A stretch of DNA of 64,000 nucleotides from Intestinimonas massiliensis (ex Afouda et al. 2020). GTDB taxonomy: Bacteria > Bacillota > Clostridia > Oscillospirales > Oscillospiraceae. Numbering within the stretch: the first letter of the stretch is position 1; each line of letters begins with the position of its first letter. A program made the translations under genes and the position numbers. The DNA is taken from NCBI RefSeq assembly GCF_001244995.1, contig NZ_LN869528.1, positions 694,773 to 758,772 on the forward strand. Reading direction: 5' to 3'. This document shows positions 1 through 5,627 of the stretch, piece after piece. The notes beneath the pieces were generated by a model, which saw nothing but the letters and a program-made list of their open reading frames with translations, ran no database searches and had not been told where the DNA came from.

Positions 1-5
1 TGTTA

Positions 6-34
6 TTGACAAGTATATGTTAAGATGATATCAT
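6..34 (+). promoter_or_regulatory. Sigma-A type promoter cut off from its gene by the first IS
   Basis: TTGACA at 6-11 and TATCAT at 29-34 are separated by 17 bases, a near-consensus vegetative promoter. It points into the IS copy that begins at 69, so the gene it originally served was probably separated from it by that insertion. The secreted-protein gene at 1228 is the nearest downstream candidate; this link is inferred. Confidence 0.5.
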
Positions 35-68
35 ACATACCGTAATTGAGGTCGAAATCAACAGATTA

Positions 69-915
69 GGCCTTGTTTGAAAAATAAAAGTTGCACAATA
101 AACCAAGCTATGCGAAGCTAATAGCATGAAACGATATGAACTAACAAAAGAACAATGGGGACGAATCAAGCTGCTGCTGCCACCGGAAGAAACGGGGAAG
201 CGGGGCCGCCCCCGGAAGGATAACCGGACCATGCTAAACGGGATGCTCTGGATCGTCCGGAGCGGTGCGCAGTGGCGTGAGCTGCCGGAGACCTATGGTC
301 CCTGGCAGTCCGTGTACGCCCGATTCGCCAAATGGCGGGATGACGGCACTCTGGAAGCGGTATTCCACGCACTGTCTGCGGACGCGGATATGGAGAACCT
401 GAGCATGGACTCCACTTGCGTAAAGGTGCATGAAAGCGCAAATGGCGGGGAAAAAAACGGCGGATAAGGCGGTTGGCCGTACCAGAGGTGGGTGGAACAC
501 AAAACTCCACGCGGTCGTAGACGGTCTGGGAAACCCGGTGGAGTTCCTTCTCTCCGCTGGAAATGACCACGATTCGGTTCACGCTGTTGAACTGCTGAAA
601 AAGGTCAGAATCGGCGGGAGTGCTGTACTGGCAGATCGGGCTTATGGCGCTCGGGCAATTCGGGAATACATCTCAGAGCACGGGGCCAGCTATGTGATCC
701 CGCCGCAGAGCAACGTTTCCGATCCCCGGCCGGTTGACTGGCATCTGTATAAGGAGCGCCATCTGGTGGAGTGTTTTTTCCAGAAAATCAAGTGGTTTCG
801 CAGAATCGCCACCAGATATGACAAGTCGGATGCTTCCTTTCTCGCCTTCGTTTATCTTGTCTCCATCGCTATTTTGTTGCTTTGGCACATTCTCTATCTT
901 TTTTCAAACAAGGCC
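69..915 (+). mobile_element. IS5-family (IS427-like) insertion sequence, copy 1
   Basis: The element starts GGCCTTGTTTGAAAAA and ends with the inverted repeat of this sequence at about 900-915. It is flanked by TA on both sides (67-68 and 916-917), consistent with a 2-bp TA target duplication. It carries two overlapping transposase reading frames. A second copy of exactly the same length (847 bp) and nearly the same sequence lies at 1869-2715 in the same orientation. The IR, the TA target and the split DDE transposase together suggest the IS427 group of IS5; the group assignment is from family knowledge. Confidence 0.9.
126..467 (+). CDS. IS5-family transposase, N-terminal frame (orfA)
   Basis: This 113-residue frame is the N-terminal half of a DDE transposase: a DUF4096-like helical DNA-binding region (LTKEQW, LLPPEE, GRPRKDNR, QWRELPETYGPW) followed by the start of the catalytic domain with the first Asp in SMDST. 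It ends at 467 after running through an A7 run (451-457). The catalytic domain continues in the frame starting near 430, so a full transposase needs a +1 (or -2) shift in the overlap. Copy 2 has the same arrangement, so the split is likely native and not a mutation. Confidence 0.88.
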   Translation: MKRYELTKEQWGRIKLLLPPEETGKRGRPRKDNRTMLNGMLWIVRSGAQWRELPETYGPWQSVYARFAKWRDDGTLEAVFHALSADADMENLSMDSTCVKVHESANGGEKNGG

Positions 916-918
916 TAA
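430..918 (+). CDS. IS5-family transposase, C-terminal catalytic frame (orfB)
   Basis: This frame carries the rest of the DDE catalytic core: the second Asp in VLADRAYGA and the Glu in HLVECFFQKIKWFRR, then a hydrophobic tail. It overlaps orfA by 38 bases and is probably made by frameshifting at the A7 run and not from its own start. Its TAA stop at 916-918 lies just outside the element, in the duplicated TA plus the next A, so the stop codon comes from the target site. Confidence 0.85.
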   Translation: MKAQMAGKKTADKAVGRTRGGWNTKLHAVVDGLGNPVEFLLSAGNDHDSVHAVELLKKVRIGGSAVLADRAYGARAIREYISEHGASYVIPPQSNVSDPRPVDWHLYKERHLVECFFQKIKWFRRIATRYDKSDASFLAFVYLVSIAILLLWHILYLFSNKA

Positions 919-1227
919 ATAAAATCTTTTGAAAAAAGCCCGTTGCACTTTTCGCAGAAAATCGTTTTATTGGATGAGAGCATAAATAGGGCGCTTCAAG
1001 TTCTGTCCCAGCTTGGGACACAAATACGCCAATGGCCCGCCGACGGGCGGTGAGGATCGGAGGGGAGTCCAATGGGGTAGAAATTTGACGGTCCGCGGCT
1101 TTCCCTATAGACTAAAAAGCGGTGAGGCCGTCAGAAGATTCAGCAAATCAAACTCCGTAGCACAAGTATCCCAGTACCGTTCATCCATGAGGATTCATTT
1201 CCCAAACGAGAATAAGGAGATATCATA
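919..1227. other. Non-coding stretch between IS copy 1 and the secreted protein gene
   Basis: No convincing gene is seen. A weak promoter-like pair, TTGACG at 1085-1090 and TATAGA at 1106-1111 (15-base spacer), precedes the 1228 gene. A good Shine-Dalgarno AAGGAG lies at about 1213-1218. The rest has no clear structure. Confidence 0.4.
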
Positions 1228-1773
1228 ATGAAAAAGTTCAAAAAGCTCCTGAGTGTCCTGTGCGCCGTCTGCATGATGCTTTCTCTGGCCGTTTCCGCTA
1301 GTGCCGCATCTCTTGAGGATGACCCCTATTATTTTGGTATTGATTGGAGCCAGGTCGATACGTCTATGTGTATTCCTGGAACCGAGTATCATCGGTATCC
1401 TCAGAGTCCTATCTCTATGCTGGCAACCGCTGACAGAAATGTTTTTAGCGGATGGGTGAGGGGTGTCCCTGCTAATCCTTATCCGGGTACAAGCAATACC
1501 ACCTTGGTTACTGGACTGACATTTGAAAGTGATGAAACTGGTGTAGTCACAGTTACTTTCACCGATTCACAGGACCCGAGCAAATCGGATGTGAACGTTT
1601 CGATTTATGACAAAGATGAGCAGTTGATTTCCGATTATTTCTCGCTGGCCTATAACAGCACTGCTCCTGTCTCAAAGTCTTTTAACGTTGACCCTACCCA
1701 TGAATACAATCTATTCATAAGCCACCAAGGCTCCGGTCTGCAAAACGTACGACTTACGGTGGATGTAGGCTAA
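1228..1773 (+). CDS. Small secreted protein, function unknown
   Basis: The 181-residue product begins with a classic signal peptide (MKKFKK, then a hydrophobic stretch ending VSASA, about residues 1-26). The mature part is Ser/Thr/Tyr-rich and has the alternating pattern of a beta-sandwich, especially the last 90 residues (TGVVTVTF, VNVSIYDKD, YNLFIS). No catalytic motif or anchor is visible. The ATG has AAGGAG at good spacing. The gene is bracketed by two direct IS copies, so it may be cargo of a composite transposon. I do not recognise a family. Confidence 0.75.
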   Translation: MKKFKKLLSVLCAVCMMLSLAVSASAASLEDDPYYFGIDWSQVDTSMCIPGTEYHRYPQSPISMLATADRNVFSGWVRGVPANPYPGTSNTTLVTGLTFESDETGVVTVTFTDSQDPSKSDVNVSIYDKDEQLISDYFSLAYNSTAPVSKSFNVDPTHEYNLFISHQGSGLQNVRLTVDVG

Positions 1774-1810
1774 GAAACACCACAGACGTATACTTCTAAG
1801 AAGCTTCATA

Positions 1811-1852
1811 GCAGTTTTCCGTGGCAAGATTTTTCTTGCCACGGAAAACTGC
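1811..1852 (+). terminator. Strong hairpin after the secreted protein gene
   Basis: GCAGTTTTCCGTGGCAAG pairs with CTTGCCACGGAAAACTGC around an ATTTTT loop, an 18-bp perfect stem. There is no U-run directly after it, so it is a weak intrinsic terminator at best, but it sits 40 bases after the stop codon and just before IS copy 2. Confidence 0.5.
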
Positions 1853-1925
1853 TTGTCAGGAGGGGTTAGGCCTTGTTTGAAAAATAAAAGTTGCACAAGA
1901 AACCAAGTTATGCGAAGCTACGAGC

Positions 1926-2267
1926 ATGAAACGATATGAATTAACAAAAGAACAATGGGAACGGATCAAGCCGCTGCTGCCACCGGAAGAAACGGGAAAG
2001 CGGGGTCGTCCCCGGAAGGATAACCGGATCATGCTCAACGGAATGCTCTGGATCGTCCGGAGCGGTGCGCAGTGGCGTGAGCTGCCGGAGACCTATGGCC
2101 CTTGGCAGTCTATATACGCCCGATTCGCCAAATGGCGGGATGACGGCACTCTGGAAGCGGTATTCCACACACTGTCTGCGGACGCGGATATGGAGAACCT
2201 GAGCATGGACTCCACTTGCGTAAAGGTGCATGAAAGCGCAAATGGCGGGGAAAAAAACGGCGGATAA
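1926..2267 (+). CDS. IS5-family transposase, N-terminal frame (copy 2)
   Basis: 113 residues, nearly identical to the copy 1 frame at 126 with a few conservative changes (for example WERIKPLL). The same A7 run lies in the overlap (2251-2257), followed by the same stop. It supplies the DNA-binding part and the first catalytic Asp (SMDST). Confidence 0.88.
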   Translation: MKRYELTKEQWERIKPLLPPEETGKRGRPRKDNRIMLNGMLWIVRSGAQWRELPETYGPWQSIYARFAKWRDDGTLEAVFHTLSADADMENLSMDSTCVKVHESANGGEKNGG

Positions 2268-2685
2268 GGCGGTTGGCCGTACCAAAGGCGGGTGGAACAC
2301 AAAACTCCACGCTGTCGTAGACGGTCTGGGAAACCCGGTGGAGTTCCTGCTCTCCGCTGGAAATGACCACGATTCGGTTCACGCTGTTGAACTGCTGAAA
2401 AAAGTCAGGATCAGCGGGAGTGCCGTGCTGGCAGATCGGGCCTATGGTGCCCGGACGATTCGGGAATATATCTCAGCGCACGGGGCCAGCTATGTGATCC
2501 CGCCGCAAAGCAACGTTTCCGATCCCCGGCCGGTTGACTGGCATCTGTATAAAGAGCGCCATCTGGTGGAGTGTTTTTTCCAGAAAATCAAGTGGTTTCG
2601 CAGAATCGCCACCCGATATGACAAGTCGGATGCTTCCTTCCTGGCCTTTGTGTATCTTGCCTCCATCGCTATTTTGTTGCTTTAG
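2230..2685 (+). CDS. IS5-family transposase, C-terminal frame (copy 2, shortened)
   Basis: Same catalytic frame as at 430, with LADRAYGA and HLVECFFQKIKWFRR intact. A TGG to TAG change near 2683 removes the last 11 residues relative to copy 1. All catalytic residues are upstream of this, so activity may be retained. The frame no longer relies on the target-site stop. Confidence 0.83.
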   Translation: MKAQMAGKKTADKAVGRTKGGWNTKLHAVVDGLGNPVEFLLSAGNDHDSVHAVELLKKVRISGSAVLADRAYGARTIREYISAHGASYVIPPQSNVSDPRPVDWHLYKERHLVECFFQKIKWFRRIATRYDKSDASFLAFVYLASIAILLL

Positions 2686-2726
2686 CACAATCTCCGCCTT
2701 TTTTCAAACAAGCCCTAGAGAAAAAA

Positions 2727-3227
2727 ATGAATATTAAATCAAAATTTATTTGCATGGCCTTAACTCTTTCACTAGCAATTGGCATGTCTGCCCCTGCATT
2801 CGCTGCAACCCACGGGGACGTTTTAAATCAGGATGTTGCCCATGTCGTTCTCACAGACCCACAGCCTAGAGACTCAACTACTCTATTGCTCTCTTATAAA
2901 TTTGGGCCTTTAGGAGATAATGAATATTTTTGGACAGCAAATTATGGATTTATGGGTTCTGATGTAAAACACAATCTAATAGCTTATGACACGAATATGA
3001 CCGTGTCAGGTGGGTACTCCGATACGACAAAAGTGGGCATCGGTATATGGAAATCGTATAGTGGATTTGAGTATACAAGCTATAAGATGTGTCCGTTGGT
3101 AGGATACACATATGATACCAAGGCAGAATTTAACAATACGTATACTTATTTTGGAGCTGTTTCAAACAGAACAGGTGGTGACTTATCTGGGACAGTAAAG
3201 TGGCGCTCAGTAGACAAGCTTGCATAA
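2727..3227 (+). CDS. Small secreted protein, low GC, function unknown
   Basis: 166 residues with a signal peptide (MNIKSKF, hydrophobic core, cleavage near SAPAFA, about residue 27). The mature chain is rich in Tyr, Thr, Asn and Gly (YKFGPLGDNEYFW, VSGGYSDTTKVGIG, SNRTGGDLSG) and looks like an all-beta extracellular domain. Base composition is clearly more AT-rich than the chromosome, suggesting transfer. The start codon lies 11 bases from the right end of IS copy 2, so any native promoter and leader were removed; only GAGA precedes the ATG as a weak ribosome site. No family recognised. Confidence 0.7.
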   Translation: MNIKSKFICMALTLSLAIGMSAPAFAATHGDVLNQDVAHVVLTDPQPRDSTTLLLSYKFGPLGDNEYFWTANYGFMGSDVKHNLIAYDTNMTVSGGYSDTTKVGIGIWKSYSGFEYTSYKMCPLVGYTYDTKAEFNNTYTYFGAVSNRTGGDLSGTVKWRSVDKLA

Positions 3228-3256
3228 ATTCTTTAGGTATTAGTACTTTTTTCATA

Positions 3257-3290
3257 ATAGTTATGGGAAGTATATACTCCCCATAACTAT
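3257..3290 (+). terminator. Hairpin between the two low-GC genes
   Basis: ATAGTTATGGG pairs with CCCATAACTAT, and the AGTATATACT between them is itself palindromic, giving a long cruciform-like stem. It is followed only by TTTC, then AAGGAG and the next gene, so it may attenuate transcription into the 3308 gene and not stop it fully. Confidence 0.5.
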
Positions 3291-3307
3291 TTCTCTAAGG
3301 AGTGTAT

Positions 3308-3772
3308 ATGTATAGATTAGTTAAAAAATATGTTGGTTTATTTATAGCTCTAATCGTTGTGTTTATATTAACTGTTGCAATTTTACATATTAAAAAAAAT
3401 ATCAACGAAAAAAACGACGTACAGGAGATGGCAACCCAATATTTTGATAATATTATTTCTGAGCGATATGAACAGGCAGCAACTATGATTTTTTTTAATT
3501 CCCAAGTCGAAACCTTTAGAAAATTAGCTGTAAATGGCTTTATCCAAGATAAATTAATCTCTTACGAAATTGTTAATATAAAAAAAATAGCCGATAGGTT
3601 GTATGAGTTAAATACAGTTATTAATTCACAAAAAACTTCTAACGAAAAAATTTTGAACTATGCTTTATATACCGACAACAAATGGTACATTGTAATGAAT
3701 AGTATGGATGTTCCTTTAGATGTCTATTATTTTGAAGATGCTGGACCATATACCCTGGTTCCAATTGAATAG
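3308..3772 (+). CDS. Membrane-anchored protein with small extracytoplasmic domain
   Basis: About 154 residues: a basic N-terminus (MYRLVKK), one transmembrane helix (about residues 8-28), then an outward domain of about 120 residues with alternating helix and strand (MATQYFDNIISERYEQAA, TDNKWYIVMN). The pattern is reminiscent of NTF2/SnoaL or DUF4878-like folds, but that is a guess. A GTG at 3302 is in frame, but ATG at 3308 fits the AAGGAG at 3296-3301 better. AT-rich like its neighbour. The stop codon abuts the palindromic element at 3773. Together with the 2727 gene it could form a secreted-protein/partner pair; this is inference from position only. Confidence 0.65.
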   Translation: MYRLVKKYVGLFIALIVVFILTVAILHIKKNINEKNDVQEMATQYFDNIISERYEQAATMIFFNSQVETFRKLAVNGFIQDKLISYEIVNIKKIADRLYELNTVINSQKTSNEKILNYALYTDNKWYIVMNSMDVPLDVYYFEDAGPYTLVPIE

Positions 3773-3917
3773 GGCAGACAAGGGGACGGTTCTCCCGTCT
3801 TGTACCGCACCCCCCAGTGTTACATTGGTGACACCGGGGGTGTTTTACGCCCAGACGCGGGGAGGAGGGGTGGGCCGGGGGGCCGGGCCCAGGCCGCGAA
3901 CCGTCCCTCTGTCTGCC
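3773..3917. repeat. MITE-like element with imperfect terminal inverted repeats
   Basis: The left end GGCAGACAAGGGGACGGTT (3773-3791) matches the reverse complement of the right end (3899-3917) at 17 of 19 positions. The GC-rich interior contains its own hairpin (CCCCCAGTGT pairing with ACACCGGGGG). No ORF. The element begins directly after the stop codon of the 3308 gene. Such TIR-bounded non-coding units are typical of non-autonomous MITE or REP/RAYT-mobilised elements; which one cannot be told here. Confidence 0.7.
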
Positions 3918-4052
3918 TTTTTGAATCGGAGTATTGCATTATTAATGATTGGCAAACATACTGTTGGGGTGTATCATAACCTTTAGATAGAAACGCAAAA
4001 GTCGGAGTCTTGTGTCACATCGGTCCTTGATTGGACGAAAGGGGAGCAGAAC

Positions 4053-4496
4053 ATGAGAAAAGCGAACAAGGTATCTCTCTTGGTCTGGGCCGTGATCCTT
4101 CTTTTACTCCTCTTCAGCCTCGTCGGCTGGGGTTCTCTATATGCACAGCGGAAGGCGCATCCAAAGGACGCCGCGCTGTACGGCACCTTCGGCACGGATC
4201 GGATCGTTAATTTTGCGACCTATCTGACCTTTGACGGCGATCACTTTTCCCTTTACCTCGGGGAGGGCGGGAAAGCACTGGATGAAGGGACCTGGGCCAT
4301 GTCGGAGGACACGGCGGTCCTGCATGGTCAGGATTCCGTCTACGACCTGGTCATTAAGGGCAATTTCGTTTACCTCTGCGGCGGGGACTTTGACCGGATG
4401 ACTCGATTCGAGAAATTTGAGAACAACCCCGTATTTACCACCGTAGGTCTGGACCCGTCCTCCGGGCAGGATGGGGAGACGGTTCCAATCCAATAA
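4053..4496 (+). CDS. Membrane-anchored small protein, function unknown
   Basis: 147 residues with an N-terminal transmembrane segment (about 8-28, LLVWAVILLLLLFSLVGW) and an exported domain of short beta strands (YLTFDGDHFSLYLG, GTWAMSEDTAVLHG, DLVIKGNFVYLCGG). The repeated xxG-x-W/Y pattern recalls lipocalin-like or copper-resistance-type small beta barrels of Firmicutes, but no motif fixes a family. The ATG has GGGGAG eight bases upstream. A strong terminator follows, so it is probably a single-gene unit. Confidence 0.65.
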   Translation: MRKANKVSLLVWAVILLLLLFSLVGWGSLYAQRKAHPKDAALYGTFGTDRIVNFATYLTFDGDHFSLYLGEGGKALDEGTWAMSEDTAVLHGQDSVYDLVIKGNFVYLCGGDFDRMTRFEKFENNPVFTTVGLDPSSGQDGETVPIQ

Positions 4497-4510
4497 AAAG
4501 GAACGGATAA

Positions 4511-4562
4511 GGGGCGGTCCATTGTTCCTGGTATAGCCAGGACAAATGGACCGCTCCTTTTC
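4511..4562 (+). terminator. Intrinsic terminator
   Basis: GGGGCGGTCCATTGTTCCTGG pairs with CCAGGACAAATGGACCGCTCC around a short TATAG loop, followed by TTTTCT. It ends the transcript of the 4053 gene. Confidence 0.8.
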
Positions 4563-4572
4563 TCTGCCCCCC

Positions 4573-4673
4573 GCGTCATTCTGAGCGGAGCGAAGAATCC
4601 GTTCCCACCGTCCTTTTTGCCGCCGCATGAGACGGGGAAGGACGAATTCTTCGGCTGCGCCTCAGAATGACGG
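4573..4673. repeat. Palindromic intergenic repeat
   Basis: GTCATTCTGAGCGGAGCG...AAGAATCC at 4575-4600 is mirrored by GAATTCTTCGGCTGCGCC...TCAGAATGAC at 4644-4671. The motif family (CATTCTGAG...GAAGAATC) is a widely seen bacterial palindromic repeat. Non-coding; it lies just after a terminator and upstream of the rlmB promoter. Confidence 0.65.
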
Positions 4674-4817
4674 GGGTGGGGTGGGGGGGAGCGGGGGGGG
4701 ACGGACGGGCCGGGGAGCTTGGCCTGGACTGCGGGTCAAAGCGCGCAAATTCTTCTTTTTCTCCACGCGCAAATATGGTATACTGAAAGCTGATTGAACG
4801 GAAAGGCAGGACAAGCC

Positions 4818-5597
4818 ATGCGGGAAAAGCGGGAAGATTGGAAGGACCGGCAACAGGAATCCGATGGGGTCATCGAGGGCCGCAATGCGGTGCTGGAGGC
4901 TCTGCGGGCGGGCACGCCGGTGGATAAAATCTATATTGCCAAGGGGGAGACCGACGCCTCCCTGGGCCACATTGCCTCCACGGCGCGGGGCAAGGGCATC
5001 GTGGTGGTGGAGGCCGACCGGCGCAAGCTGGACGCCATGAGCCTGACCCACGCCCACCAGGGGGTCATCGCCGTGGCGGCGGTACGGGCATACGCCACGG
5101 TGGAGGACATCCTGTCCATTGCCCGGGAAAAGGGGGAGCCTCCCCTGATCGTGGTGTGCGACGAGCTGTCCGACCCCCACAATCTGGGTGCGGTGATCCG
5201 CACGGCGGAGTGCGCCGGGGCCCACGGGGTCATCATCCCCAAGCGCCGCTCGGCGGGGCTGACGGCCGTGGTGGCCAAGACCTCGGCGGGGGCGGTGTCC
5301 CATGTGCCGGTGGCCCGGGTGGCTAACCTGCCCGCTCTGCTGAAGGAGTTGAAGGAGGCGGGCGTGTGGGTTTTCGGCACGGCGGCGGACGGGGACACCC
5401 GGCTGTACGACGCCGACCTGAAGGGCCCGGCGGCCATCGTCATCGGCTCGGAGGGGACGGGCATGGGCCGTCTGGTGGCCGAGACCTGCGACTTCAAAGT
5501 GAGTATCCCCATGAAGGGCAAGCTCAATTCCCTCAACGCCTCGGCGGCGGCGGCCATCCTGCTCTACGAGGCGGTGCGCCAGCGGCTGGAGCCGTAA
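4818..5597 (+). CDS. rlmB: 23S rRNA (guanosine-2'-O-)-methyltransferase, TrmH/SpoU family
   Basis: A SPOUT methyltransferase that 2'-O-methylates a guanosine in 23S rRNA using S-adenosylmethionine (in RlmB, G2251). All three SpoU motifs are present: DPHNLGAVIRTAE near residues 119-131, IVIGSEGTGM near 207-216 and IPMKGKLNSLNASAAAA near 230-246. The N-terminal part (GRNAVLEALR) is the substrate-binding L30e-like domain. Length (259 aa) is normal. An in-frame TTG at 4794 exists, but ATG at 4818 follows GGCAGG and gives the usual N-terminus. A TATACT -10 box lies at 4779-4784. The next gene starts 31 bases later. Exact target base is from family knowledge. Confidence 0.88.
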   Translation: MREKREDWKDRQQESDGVIEGRNAVLEALRAGTPVDKIYIAKGETDASLGHIASTARGKGIVVVEADRRKLDAMSLTHAHQGVIAVAAVRAYATVEDILSIAREKGEPPLIVVCDELSDPHNLGAVIRTAECAGAHGVIIPKRRSAGLTAVVAKTSAGAVSHVPVARVANLPALLKELKEAGVWVFGTAADGDTRLYDADLKGPAAIVIGSEGTGMGRLVAETCDFKVSIPMKGKLNSLNASAAAAILLYEAVRQRLEP

Positions 5598-5627
5598 TAT
5601 CTCATCAAGAAAGCAAGGAATTCAGGG

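Larger units (their letters stand above)
1869..2715 (+). mobile_element. IS5-family (IS427-like) insertion sequence, copy 2
   Basis: Second 847-bp copy with the same left end (GGCCTTGTTTGAAAAA) and a right end carrying one IR mismatch (GCCC in place of GGCC before the TA). TA flanks lie at 1867-1868 and 2716-2717. It differs from copy 1 by scattered substitutions only, so both copies are fairly recent. The right end lies 11 bases before the start codon of the 2727 gene. Confidence 0.9.
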
